From Campylorhamphus procurvoides (Eukaryota > Chordata > Aves > Passeriformes > Dendrocolaptidae), in assembly GCA_013396655.1 (NCBI GenBank), contig WBMV01002667.1:770519-834518 (forward strand): 64,000 bases of DNA, read 5' to 3'. The notes under the pieces were generated by a model. That model saw only the letters and a program-made list of their open reading frames with translations. It had not been told where the DNA came from and did not search any database. A program made the position numbers and the translations under genes. Every line of letters starts with the position of its first letter. The stretch's first letter is position 1. Below, piece by piece: positions 11,291 through 21,400 of the stretch.

Positions 11291-12939
11291 CTATGTCTGA
11301 AGCTTCATTTTGAACGAAGCTCTGTAGATAAACTGTTATTCATGGCAACGCCTGTGAAGTCCTTGGCAGCCCGCAGAAAAGGCTGCCTGCTCAGAACGGG
11401 CTTTCCCTCGCATTTATTTATCAAGAACAAAGGGCAATTTTCCCATTCTGGCAGCAGCAGCCCAAATGGCAGATACCATTCAGGGGGTTATCTTCCAGCA
11501 GTTCTTTTACTGACAGTGTAATCATATCCTGGGCTGTGTGTGACCGGGGAGCGAGCCCTGGGCAGTGCTTCCCACGTGGGGCTGGCTGGATTTGCCAGGG
11601 GCAGCCCCTCCATGGTCAGTGCCAGCCCCTGTTCCACCCTGGGCAGGTGGTGAAGGAGCCCCCATGCATTTTCCTGCTGGGCATCCCTGGATGGTGCTGT
11701 CCTGCTGCTGACTCTACTGCATGGCAGCCAGCTGGTTCATCCTGGCTCGTCCCCCATCCTGGGGACAAGAAGGCGTTTTCCCACTCGCCTTGTCCCTTGC
11801 CTCACTCCTCCCCGAGCCTCGTTCCTGGCAGCTCAGCCCACAGTGAGTCCAAGCCAGGCTTTAAGCATCTGGACATTACGAAGCCGGGTGTTCCTGAGCC
11901 AACAAAGCAGTTGGTCATGTTGTCCTGGACGCATTCCCATGCTCCCTGCTCTGCTCGTGAGTTGGCTCCGGGGTCATGGGAGCCCTTGGGAGCAATGAGT
12001 ATCTTCCATCCTGGGTGTTGCCGGCTCAGCTCAGCTGCTCTGCGGCACGGGATGGCTGAGTGCCATCTGCCAGCCTTGCTGGGTGGGTCTGGGCAGCTCC
12101 CGTTGGGGCACAGATGAGCTGCTGGCAAATGTCAGTGACCTCCAGCCAGCTGCAGTCTGGGACAGGGAATTTTCCAAGCAGAAGGGGAGAGAAGAAAGGA
12201 GCCAGGGGAGCAGAGGCAAAGCAGACGAGTAGCTCCAAGAGCTCCTCCTGAGACCCGGCAAGTGCCAAAGTTAATACATTTAATATATTTTGTACAGCTC
12301 TGCCAGCTATTAGGAATGTGCTTGTTCTGTCATTGCTCTGAGGCAGCACGGGAAGCGTCTGTCCTCTGAGTGCATGGGGGAAAATTAGAGTGCCCTGATC
12401 TGGAGGGGTCAGACAGAAGTAACATACCACTTCATCCTTGGAAGGAAATCGGGCATTGATTGGAGGACAGAAGTTTGGCACAATACTTAAAGCAATGTGA
12501 CATTTCCATGTGTTAGGGATGTATGTGCTGTAGGCGATTTTCAGGGCATACATTGCCAGTCCCTGCTCATGCTGCTTTGTGTGCCATCACCCATGTCTGG
12601 AGGAAAGTGGCTTTTGCCAGGCACCATGTCAGTCTCATGGCCTTCCTCTGCCTCACCTCACCACAGCTAAAACCTGGAATAGCCACAAAGCAGTGAGTGA
12701 TCTGGATAAAAAAAAAGCTGAGGTGCCCACCTCCTGCTCTCCGGTGGGTGGTCTCTTAACAGTGTCTTAGCTCTGAATGCTGGGCTGGTGCTACTGCCAG
12801 CATAGGCTGCTGAGCCCCAGGTGACTGGTACAGCAGTGCTGTGCTGGGATGCTCCCTTGGGGAGCAGCAGCCATGGGGGGAAGCTTCCCAGCCCATTTGA
12901 CCCATTGCCCCCTCACAGCTACAAACCATGAGAAATTTC

Positions 12940-13110
12940 TCTCAGCTCTATGAATATTTATGATGAATATCCCTATGCCGGATCTCACGGCCTTCCCACC
13001 TACCCTTCTTAGGGGTGGTAATGAGCTCTGAATAGGAAATTAAGAATAATTATAACCCATTCATCCATTTAATAATGACTCAAATAATTCCAGTGGTTGT
13101 TGGCAGAATT
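12940..13110. promoter_or_regulatory. AT-rich island with AP-1 site
   Basis: It has ATGAATATTTATGATGAATA, TAAGAATAATTATAACCC, and a perfect TGACTCA AP-1 site at 13076-13082 next to AAATAATTCC. A candidate regulatory element without further support. Confidence 0.3.
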
Positions 13111-13583
13111 TCTTTGGAAGTTCTCTGTCCTTTGTGATCTGAAGTGCCCGCTGAGATAGTGGCTTCTCTCTTTGCAGCACCTCACGGACTTCCAGTGCTT
13201 TTGGTTCAGAGCAAACTTTCCAATTCCAGCAGTAACTTGAGGAATTCCCAGGCACGTCCGAGGACAGAAAGCCAAATGCTCCATTCCCAAAGCTAATACA
13301 TAGAGAGACAACAAGAGAAAAAAGGAGCTTATGACTAAACACTTTGGGACCTGACGAGCACAACAGTATTTTAAGCTCCTGCCTGCTATCTTTGGACTGT
13401 GACTCTCTGATGACTAACAAAATATTTGCTTTTTTTCATTTTATGGGCCTGTGATTTCACTGTCTGAATCTTGTCCTATTGACCCAAAGAGCCTCAATCT
13501 CAAAGCTATTAAAACCTAATTTTCTATACCAGGCTCCTGAGACAGGCACTAACTTTCACAGAATAATTCATTTCTTGCCTCTG

Positions 13584-13617
13584 AAAAAAAAAAAAGAGAA
13601 GAAAGGGAGAGGCGAAG
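13584..13617. repeat. Purine tract starting with A12
   Basis: A run of 12 A continues as a GA-rich purine stretch. It interrupts the longest plus-strand open frame of the region, encoding a lysine run there, which argues that this frame is not a gene. Confidence 0.9.
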
Positions 13618-14619
13618 GACATTGGAGTGGTTGTTCAAAGGGAAGCCCAGGCCAGTGGCTGCCTGTGTTCACTGCTGATACTTCCCTCTGCAGTGTCCTT
13701 CCAGAGGAGGAGCAGGAATGCTCTCGGATCAGCGCCCATGGAACAGCAGCTCTGTTTGCACAGGAGAGCTGCTGTTCCCTGATAACACCCAAAGCCCACG
13801 TGCCATCCTGCTGCGGGCAGCACCAGCAGCCAAGGTCTGTTCTTTTGGGACAAAGTAAACTTCCAGTCTCCTCCACCTCCAAAGCCTTTGGGTTTGCTGT
13901 ATCCCAGGTGCTCATCACTGATCTGTGGCTGAGCTTCATGTGCTGTGACCAGTGGGAAAATGGAGGTGTTTTGGTGGACTGGGCTGCAGTGGGGCCATGG
14001 AGCCACCCCTTGTCTGCCCACCTCACAGAGTGCCCACTTGGGTGCCAGCAAACCCCAGATCTGGCACTGCTCTGCCAAGCTGCCCTTTTTGTATTCTCTG
14101 TCATGATAATGCTTTGTTGTGTAAGTGCTTTTTAAACCCTACAGATAGATAGAGTATCTGGAGTGGCATTTTAAAAGAGAAAATTGAGACAAGATTCATT
14201 ACAGGCACCCGTAAATGTCAAACATTTTATCAACTGTGTAAAGTGCCGTGTTAAGCTGTCTTTTCCCCCCAAAGCTTGATTAAAACTATAAATGCCTTTT
14301 TAATATTAATATTATTCTCTTCTCCGCGCAGCTTGTTTGGTTATTTGCGATGGCAGGAAAGGAGTGGTGCGTGGTGGAGGAGGCAGCACAGGCAGGACCG
14401 ACTGGGATGTCACAGCAGGAGCCCTGAGACTCTGCTTGGCCCTGGTAATGCAGATGTCCAGCCCGAGGTTCCCCCCGGAGGGTGGCAGCCCCCACCTCCA
14501 CCCTGTCCCATTGTGGGACCCCTGTCCTCATGCCTTGTGCCCTGCCAGGCTCAGTCGTGCTCCAAAATCCTCCTGCACGCATCGCTCTCGCACAAGACAC
14601 GATGACTCTAACAGGTCCT

Positions 14620-14790
14620 TCTCGCTAAGCTATGTTTAATTAAAAGCTGGCTCTCTGTTGTGGGTGCTAATTAGCACTCTTTGCTTGGAGGCGCAGACTC
14701 CATCAATATCTAAATCCGTGGTTGAAACCTAGTGCAATAATAAATATTGTGCCAGCTGTTTCATCAGGATCCCAAAAGTTGCCTTTGTGA
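14620..14790. promoter_or_regulatory. AT-rich island containing twin element copy 1
   Basis: Beyond the twin core (14635-14691) the island continues with CATCAATATCTAAATCCG, GTGCAATAATAAATATTGTG and GCCAGCTGTTTCATC. CAATAATAAATATTG is a near-palindrome and CAGCTG is an E-box. The mix of distinct words with few simple repeats is what highly conserved enhancers look like. Confidence 0.45.
14635..14691 (+). promoter_or_regulatory. Twin homeodomain-type element, copy 1
   Basis: The sequence shows TTTAATTAAAAG (14635-14646), a 19-bp spacer, GCTAATTA (14666-14673), then a tail ending in GCTTGGAGG. The same order, the same 19-bp spacing and about three quarters of the bases recur at 18931-18988. 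TAATTA is the core bound by many homeodomain proteins (LHX, DLX and similar families). It sits in a wider AT-rich island (about 14620-14790) that looks like a conserved enhancer. Regulatory function is inferred. No coding frame is supported here. Confidence 0.5.
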
Positions 14791-17700
14791 ATCCACGTGG
14801 ATCCAGCTCAAGCAGCACTGAGTGGGTCACCTGAGCCAGCCCCCAGGCTGGGAAGGGTTCATGCCCTTTGCCAAAGACTCCTGGAATCTGCAGGAAACGT
14901 GTGCTTCCGTGTGACTTTCCTCCAGGAACTGCTAGTGTTCAGAGGTAGGAGAGCAGCCCTCTGAGCAGAGCCATGGGGCAAACCGGCCCCCTCAGAGCAT
15001 CCCAGCAGCCTCATTTTGGGGGAGCCAAGCTGCATTTCCTTCCCCCAGATACTCAGAATCAAATTTTCAAGAAAATTATTCACTCCAAAATTGTTTCTCT
15101 TCCAGATGCATCTGATCTTCTTAAAAGGTGAGGTTCCCCATAGCAGAACGAACTCATGAAAAATGCAAGACCTGGAGTGTCTCTGGAATATTTATTTATC
15201 CAGCAAGTCTCGCTCAGGGTGTTATGACACTGCCAAGGTGTGCTGTGCTGTCAGGTGATGACACCAGTGAGTGCCAGCTCCAGAGCCACTGCATCTCACC
15301 CTATTGGGTTTTGGGGACCAGCCAGTGTGCCACCCACAGGTACCTCGCTGGGACACTCAGAGTTGTGTCTTGGCCACAGGATAAGCCAGGGTGTGCAAAG
15401 AGTGTCCAGAGTATCCAGTGTTGGATCTACCAGAGAGGTTTTGGAGCAGGTTTTGGGCAGTGGCAGCTCCTGCCCTGCTCAGTCACCTCTGCTCTGGGGC
15501 ACCACAGTTCCTCCGGTAGCTGGATGAGGCTAAGCCTGTGTTTTTCCTGATATTTTCAATGTGAGCTGCTTTCAGCCAGGAGCTGCTCTGGCAGTTTCAC
15601 CTGCCTTCCTTTCCCTAACTGTGTGAGTAATGCCACCCTGCTGTTGGCCAGTCGAGCTGGCCCCAGGAGCTAGGCTGGGTGATGGCAGAGCAACAAAGCT
15701 ACCCATTAATTTTGTTGCACTTGATAGATAAACTAAAAGACGGTAAACGGATTAACTCTGTGTGATGATTAAGGCTGCCTATGCACAAATGAAAAGGCCC
15801 TCATGTGCTGGTGCTTTCTGCTCGCCCAGTCCTAGTGAGGTGGGTGGTGCAGGTGCCAGGAGCTGCTGGTGGGCAGGAGAGAGCTGCAGGAACCTGTTTG
15901 TGCCCCCAGCATGCGGCCATCTCTGGGAAATTGTAAGGGAATTTCAGACTTGCTAAATCTCCGAACTTGTCCTTAAAGATCAGCACTTGACCAAAAACAC
16001 TGCCACTCACTGCTAGAGATGTTAATGATGCTGCCCATCTGCTGACCCTGTGCACCAGTGCACAGCCTCCACTGTGCAGGAGCTGCTTGGCAGAGTCATT
16101 TAAAAAGGCATGTAAATCCAGAGGAAAAAGGGATGCAGAGAGCATGGGGTGAGTGCGGGGGTGGCTCTGTTGTGATAAAACAGAGATTTAATGGTGCTGG
16201 GCGAGCCTGCTGTGCAGGCTGTGGGCAACACAGGCTTCAGGCCCAGTGCCTTTGCCTCCAAGTGCTTGTCTTTCATAGATGAGGGAGCTGGTAACAGCTT
16301 TGTCATTCTTTAACAGCCTCAATGGCTTTGGGGCATAATGGTCTCCTGCCTGGTGCCAGAGGGAAGACTAAAAATCTCCCCTTGCACCTGAGGGCTGTTC
16401 TCAAAGGAGAAGTGCAGGATAGGAAACATTTCTCAGGGATAACTTCATCCCTGCATCACCTCTGATACAGACCCATGCATTAAAATGGATTATCAGGCTG
16501 AAATCCCATGCTGAGAGTACCACCACAGAGGGTTAGAGCCAGACCTTTAACTGCAAAGCAAGGAGGTTATTTATTTTTCAGGTATGGGCTGGGAGCAGGA
16601 GGTTCACCCAAGCCCAGAGAGAATGGATGGTTGGCAGCTCCAGTCTGTGCAGTTCTGCAGATCACCCCTGATTCCCTGTTATATAAAGCTCCTTATGCAG
16701 CAAACAATCATGTTATTAAAGGCAGAAGGACAAGGTCCGATGTAATCCAGTGACTGTGACTAACTGGATTTGTGGGCTCACTCCCACTGCCTGGTGCAGG
16801 AGCAGAAAGATCCCTCAGATCTTACAAGAACTAATTTTGGCAAAGATCCTCAGCAGTGATTGTTCCTGTGGAGAAGGGACAAGGGCATAGAAAGAAATTG
16901 ACATTGTTGAGATTTTCTCTGTTGACTTTCCCAGTATTGTGGTTTGAGCTGCCCACATGGGTAAGGACCTGGGTTTGTGCCTGTGGATATGGGTTGGAAC
17001 CTTGTTCCAATTGTCCCCCAAAGCCATGCTGGGGAAAGCCCAGCTCATGTGGAGGCATCCACAGACCCGCCTGTGCCATTCCCCTTGGATCTTCAAGCTA
17101 TTTGGCAGGTTGGCAGCAAGCTATTTGATAGTGGCAGGTTGGTTCCAGAGGTGATGCTTCCCACCCACACTGTGGGTGCTCCAGGCTTAGCTCCGGTGCC
17201 GATGCCCTCCCACTGCCACCCAGTCTCAATGAGTTCTCGCTGGCTCAGCATTGGCATGAGGAGCTCTTTTTCCTTTGATCCAAGCAGGATTGCAGGGTGA
17301 CCATCACCCCCCAGGTGCTTTTGCAGAGACAAATGCATTCCCATGATCTGTGGTGCTTCATGTCCTCCCTGTGTGCAGAGCTTGTCCAGGTATCTGTCTC
17401 CAGGTCTGGCATGATGGGTTGGGTGTTCAGATTCCCACAATGGTTTTGTTCTTGCTGTTTGTCGCCCATAGGAAGGGAACAGTGAGATTCAATGCACAGT
17501 CTGGAGGGAGGAGTGGGTTTGGGGAGGGCTGTTGAGCAGTAGGCTTTGGGAACAGTCAATATTTATAGAACATGACAGCAGTGGTATTTGCAGATAATTT
17601 TGGATATTAAGGGAAAATAGCAACATTTGCTTTCCCAGCTATGCAAGGTACTAGTGCTGACAGCCTTCCCCATCCTTCCTGATCCAGTGAAGGCTCCGCT

Positions 17701-17904
17701 CCCAGCAGTGACTCCTGAAACTGCTCACAACTTTAGTCATCATCAGAGATAGCACCTGAGGGATTTATCCTTCCCAAGGTTCCACCAGCTGCAGCACTGC
17801 ATTCAGCTCTTCTGCACCCACAGCCCCATTTGATGCTTGCCCCAGGCACTGGCACAGCCTCTGCCGTGAGGGTCTCAGTGATGAGCCCCCAGTTCTGCCC
17901 TCAG

Positions 17905-17923
17905 CCCCACCACCCACCCTCCC
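17905..17923 (-). other. Canonical G-quadruplex motif (minus strand)
   Basis: CCCCACCACCCACCCTCCC on the plus strand gives four G-runs with loops of 4, 1 and 1 bases on the minus strand. The surrounding sequence is C-rich filler. Confidence 0.7.
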
Positions 17924-18832
17924 ACACCACCATGCTTGGGCTGTGCCACACGCCAGAGGAACAGAGAGCTAGTGGAAACAATTGGATTGACTCCAGCACC
18001 TACCAGCCCTCCGCCTTCACTTAAGTGAAAGAGAATGTTATAATTACAAGAGTGTGCTTTAATTATATATTTGCAGAACTAGAAGTTCAGCTTTGGTGTT
18101 GATGAGGAGGCGCCTGTTAATTACCTCATTTAATCACGCAGTGCCAGTGCGTGTCCTGCAACGTCTCTGGGGTGGCACTGGCAGTGCACACACCTGCTGG
18201 TCCCAGTGCCCACAGGGACAGGAAGAAGCCAAAGCATCCCAGTGGGACCAGGGCAGGTGCCCTCCCCGGGGAATGCTGCTTGACTCTATTTTCCCTGGCC
18301 TTACCTGTGTCGATTAAAACGCCATACGCTGGGGTGCCATATGTCATCATTTCCTTTTGAAAGTGTGAAGAAAGAGACAACTGTGAGACTGGCATCGCCA
18401 CGCTTGGCACCGCAGCATATGCTTTTTGGAAATACATTCAGCCCATTATAATGCCAGCATCAGGTAGTGGGACATACTGCCCGACTGTTCTGGAGGCTTC
18501 AAAGTACAAGCAGTGTCCTCCAAGCCAGCCCTTCCCAGCGTGGGTTGGGACTGGGTCCCACCAGGGTGGCACAGATGCCCTGTGGTTGCACCGCCCTGCA
18601 CGCCGCAGGTGTTAGGGCTGCCCTCAAACTGCTGCCACCATAACCCGGGACACCGCAAACCCAGAAACGCAGCTCAACTCACCCACACCAACCATCCTTC
18701 CAGATCATGTGGTAGCAATCGCTCCTCAGGCCGTGACTGTGTGAGATCCAGGGCTGGCTGTGGGATGCCCAATCCCCACATTCCCCATTTCTCTCTTTCC
18801 TCTCTGGAAAATCCTGCAGAAGGTTCCCTGGG

Positions 18833-18890
18833 CTCGGAGCGCCGCAGCATCCTCTCAGCGGCCGCTCGGGCCGGCTGCCTTATGTAAGCG
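18833..18890. other. Small CpG-dense patch
   Basis: About eight CpG dinucleotides in under 60 bp, including a GCGGCCGC site at 18858-18865, in a window where CpG is otherwise scarce. It is too short to be a typical CpG-island promoter. It sits just upstream of the AT-rich island with twin element copy 2, so it may be part of the same hypomethylated regulatory unit. Confidence 0.5.
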
Positions 18891-18919
18891 AGGGAGGGAC
18901 CTCACAGAACTCCCTCCAT

Positions 18920-19100
18920 TCTGAGGCTGATTTAATTAAAAGCCAGTTTTATGGTGCCTGCGCTAATTATAACTTTTTAGCCTGGAGGGTCAAAATGAAC
19001 TTGTTGCTTATAATTCTGTAATTCAAATCTGCTGCGATGAGTTTGGATGCTCAGAATTTTCCAAATAATTCATCTCTATAAATGTGCCTTGCTGATAGGG
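18920..19100. promoter_or_regulatory. AT-rich island containing twin element copy 2
   Basis: After the twin core come GAACTTGTTGCTTATAATTC, TGTAATTCAAATCTGC, and TTCCAAATAATTCATC with TATAAATGTG at the end. The island is flanked upstream by a CpG-dense patch. Regulatory role inferred from the layout and the paired element 4.3 kb away. Confidence 0.45.
18931..18988 (+). promoter_or_regulatory. Twin homeodomain-type element, copy 2
   Basis: TTTAATTAAAAG (18931-18942), a 19-bp spacer, GCTAATTA (18962-18969) and a tail ACTTTTTAGCCTGGAGG reproduce the element at 14635. The two motif blocks are identical, and the tail matches at about 14 of 18 positions with one single-base gap. The similarity fades outside about 57 bp. 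A CpG-dense patch with a GCGGCCGC site lies only about 40-100 bp upstream (18833-18890). The element is probably a paralogous regulatory module. What it regulates cannot be told from the window. Confidence 0.5.
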
Positions 19101-19410
19101 GGTTTTTCTCACTTGAACTCTTTTTTTGTGCGCTTATATGCAAAGGCGACTGCCTGGGGATGTGTTCCTTAAGAAAAGTAGGGATGCTGATCCTTGAAAC
19201 TATTATGCTGGTGAACAGTAATAATTATCCATGTTTTTTAATACTGCGGTGTAAGATATCCAGGCAACTGAGCCCTGCAGAAGGGAAAGCTACCCCAGGG
19301 AAACATCAAGTGCTTTTCTGTGGTGAGAATGGTGGTGGACTCCCATTGGGACAAGCTGTTGAGAGCCACACGCAGGCCCCAGCATAAGCACCAACCTGCC
19401 CCATATGGGC

Positions 19411-19436
19411 CATATGTATCACCCATATGTATCACC
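19411..19436. repeat. Perfect 13-bp tandem duplication
   Basis: CATATGTATCACC occurs twice head to tail without a mismatch. It follows CCCATATGGGC, a palindrome-bearing word that recurs at 20961. A slippage-type duplication is the simplest explanation. Confidence 0.85.
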
Positions 19437-20020
19437 TATTTTGGGGCACACTGGGAAAAGTGAAAAGAAAAAAAGACAAGACTAGTCTACATTCAAGGCA
19501 GGAAAGGGCAATGCAGGTTGGATTGTGGAGTAGAGCTGCATCTCCTGGGCACAAGTAGCAGCTGCTTTTTCTGAATGCACAGTGAGAAATTGTGGCAAAC
19601 TCTCCCAGGGGTTTCTAATTCTCTATCCAGTGATGTCAGGGCTGTTCCCATCCTGCCTATTGGCTCATTTTTCTAAGGGGTAAGGCTACAGAAGAGCTTA
19701 CCCATTGCTCCAGCTCCCTGCTCAGCACCAGCATTCCTGGAGCCCCTATCAGGGATGTGGGACAAGGGGGTGGCAGCCCTGGGACTGACCAATGGGACTG
19801 AGCTTGAGCTGGGTCCTGCTGATGGAGCAGAGAAGAGATTGGGATTGTGTGGCTCAACCACCTCCTCAGACAATCTCTTCCTTTCTGAGCATGAGGAGTT
19901 GGTATTCAAAGGGGGAAAACTCAGCAAAGCTTGTTGAAAAGGTTGCAATCTGTTAATAAGCAAATTGCTCATTTAATTACATTAATGATGCTTCCACTGA
20001 GCTACTGTTACTGCCAATAC

Positions 20021-20050
20021 AAAGAAAAAAAAAGAAGAAGAAGATAAAAA
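20021..20050. repeat. A/GAA-rich simple repeat
   Basis: An A-rich tract passes into (GAA)n and then AGATAAAAAG. Simple-sequence DNA. Confidence 0.85.
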
Positions 20051-20299
20051 GTCTGTATTAGCAAAGTCTCAATTGTGGACAAGTGAGGGCCATGATTCTC
20101 TGTAAAGCTCTATTACTGCCAGTTGCTCTGGATCCCTCTGGCATTCTGCAGCTCTTGGTGTCTGGGACTTCTTGGGATAAAAATTAATTCCAGGTTTTCG
20201 AGGTGCCCAAATGTTGGCCTTGGGTCAGCACAAGGTGACCCAGGAGGGCATGTCCCCATGAACCCTTGCTGAGCCTACAGGAACACTGCCATGAAACAA

Positions 20300-20570
20300 C
20301 GATGTCTCTAAGCGTATGCTTAAGCATGTCACTAATTAGGGCTGGCGAGAACACGTGCAGTAATTACATTTTTGTGCCGTTAAAACGGCAGCTACAATTG
20401 TTGGATAAATAGATGGAGCAAAAGCAAATATGTTTGTTTCTCTCTTACCTTGTTGCATTACAGGAAGAAGCACCAGCTGCTTCACAAAACATATTTGTTA
20501 TTCACTCAAAGCACACTTTAAAAAACCAGAAATAAACAGCAAAGTCAAAATATTTTGTTTCCACGGCAAG
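20300..20570. promoter_or_regulatory. Palindrome-rich AT island
   Basis: A perfect 12-bp palindrome ATGCTTAAGCAT (20316-20327) is followed by CACTAATTAGGGC, an ACACGTGC E-box, CAGTAATTACATT, and the inverted repeat GCCGTT-AA-AACGGC (20376-20389). The combination of two palindromes and two TAATTA cores in about 75 bp is unusual for neutral DNA. Confidence 0.42.
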
Positions 20571-20991
20571 CTGAGGCTGCTGAAGGACTTGTCACGGCAT
20601 GGAAACTGAGGAGCAGCAATCCACCAATTCGTGGCATAAAAACAAAGGAGGAATATTTAGAGATCAAAAGGCTTCTGTTCAGCTCAGGCTGCTTTGACAT
20701 TGAGCTGTCGCAGTGCCAAGTCACGTCACTCCAAGGACATGGATCTGCACCCTATGAAGGAGCCAGCCACCTTCACCACTCCTGAGGGAACAAAGCTTTC
20801 CTGAAAGCCTCCTGTGTGCTGACTCTTTGTACCCAAACACACTCCTACAACCCCTTCCGTGGCTCATTTTGGCAACTCGTTCATAAATGATGTCGGGGCT
20901 TTGCAGCTGGGTTTCGCTGAAGGACTTTCCTCCAAGGCAGAGTGGACGAGCATTCCCAGTCCCATATGGGCCATATTTATGGTGATGGCAC

Positions 20992-21102
20992 AATCCACCA
21001 GACCAGGTTGCTCCAAGCCCCATCCAACCTGGCCTGGAACATGTCCAGGGATGGGACATCAACAGGTTCTCTGGCCAAACTTTCTGGCATTTCAGAGATG
21101 CC
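20992..21102 (-). mobile_element. CR1 LINE 3'-region fragment (reverse orientation)
   Basis: Read on the minus strand, this is the same CR1 3' region as the copy near 58.7 kb. On the plus strand the landmarks are GACCAGGTTGCTCCAAGCCC, CATCCAACCTGGCCTGGAAC and GTCCAGGGATGGGACATC, then a decayed AACAGGTTCTCTGGCCAAAC. The extreme 3' tail with its short repeats is missing, and the copy carries several substitutions, so it is truncated at both ends and old. It has no coding capacity. It begins shortly after a CCCATATGGGCCATAT word that also occurs at 19400, but I see no sign that the word belongs to the element. Confidence 0.88.
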
Positions 21103-21169
21103 TTATCTGGGACAGGAGGTCGGGAGCGACACGTGCCATGCCTGCCACCCACCTTTCACATGCTGGGAA

Positions 21170-21400
21170 GCCAAATAATCGAGTTTTCCCCATTTCCAAA
21201 CAGAACAAGCTGAACATAAATATTCATCTGTTCAAGTGAAAGCAGGAGCCCTTGTTTCCTCGAGTGGAACTAACTGAAAAACGACGATAGTGTTCTGAAA
21301 AATGCGAGATTATGTACACAGAAGCCATTATATATAAACTTATTAATTATTTAACAGCTTGTTAATGAGCGAGTTTCAGTCTCGTAGCTCAGCCAACCCA
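21170..21400. promoter_or_regulatory. AT-rich island after the CR1 fragment
   Basis: It holds ACATAAATATTCATCTG, AAAACGACGATAGTG, and TATAAACTTATTAATTATTT followed by a TTAACAGC-TTGTTAATGAGC stretch. CpGs are retained (AACGACGATAG, GTCTCGTAGC). Candidate non-coding element. Confidence 0.32.

Larger units (their letters stand above)
9340..21000. other. Intervening sequence, no supported gene (part 2)
   Basis: Long frames occur at 11536-12117 (+, 193 codons), 12026-12553 (-) and 13479-14135 (+, 218 codons), but each overlaps others and none shows a known domain. Weaker AT-rich patches lie at 9340-9470 (GAAATTAATATTCATTAG), 12270-12560, 14130-14340 and 18000-18140. From 15100 to 18000 I see almost only filler. 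Confidence 0.6.

Noticed and set aside
11536..12117. 193-codon + frame
   Set aside because: Low-complexity composition (G, P, S, C, W rich), no domain, overlapped by opposing frames.
13479..14135. Longest open frame (218 codons, +)
   Set aside because: It runs through an A12/purine tract, has no recognisable domain, and is overlapped by two minus-strand frames of 147 and 178 codons. Chance frame.
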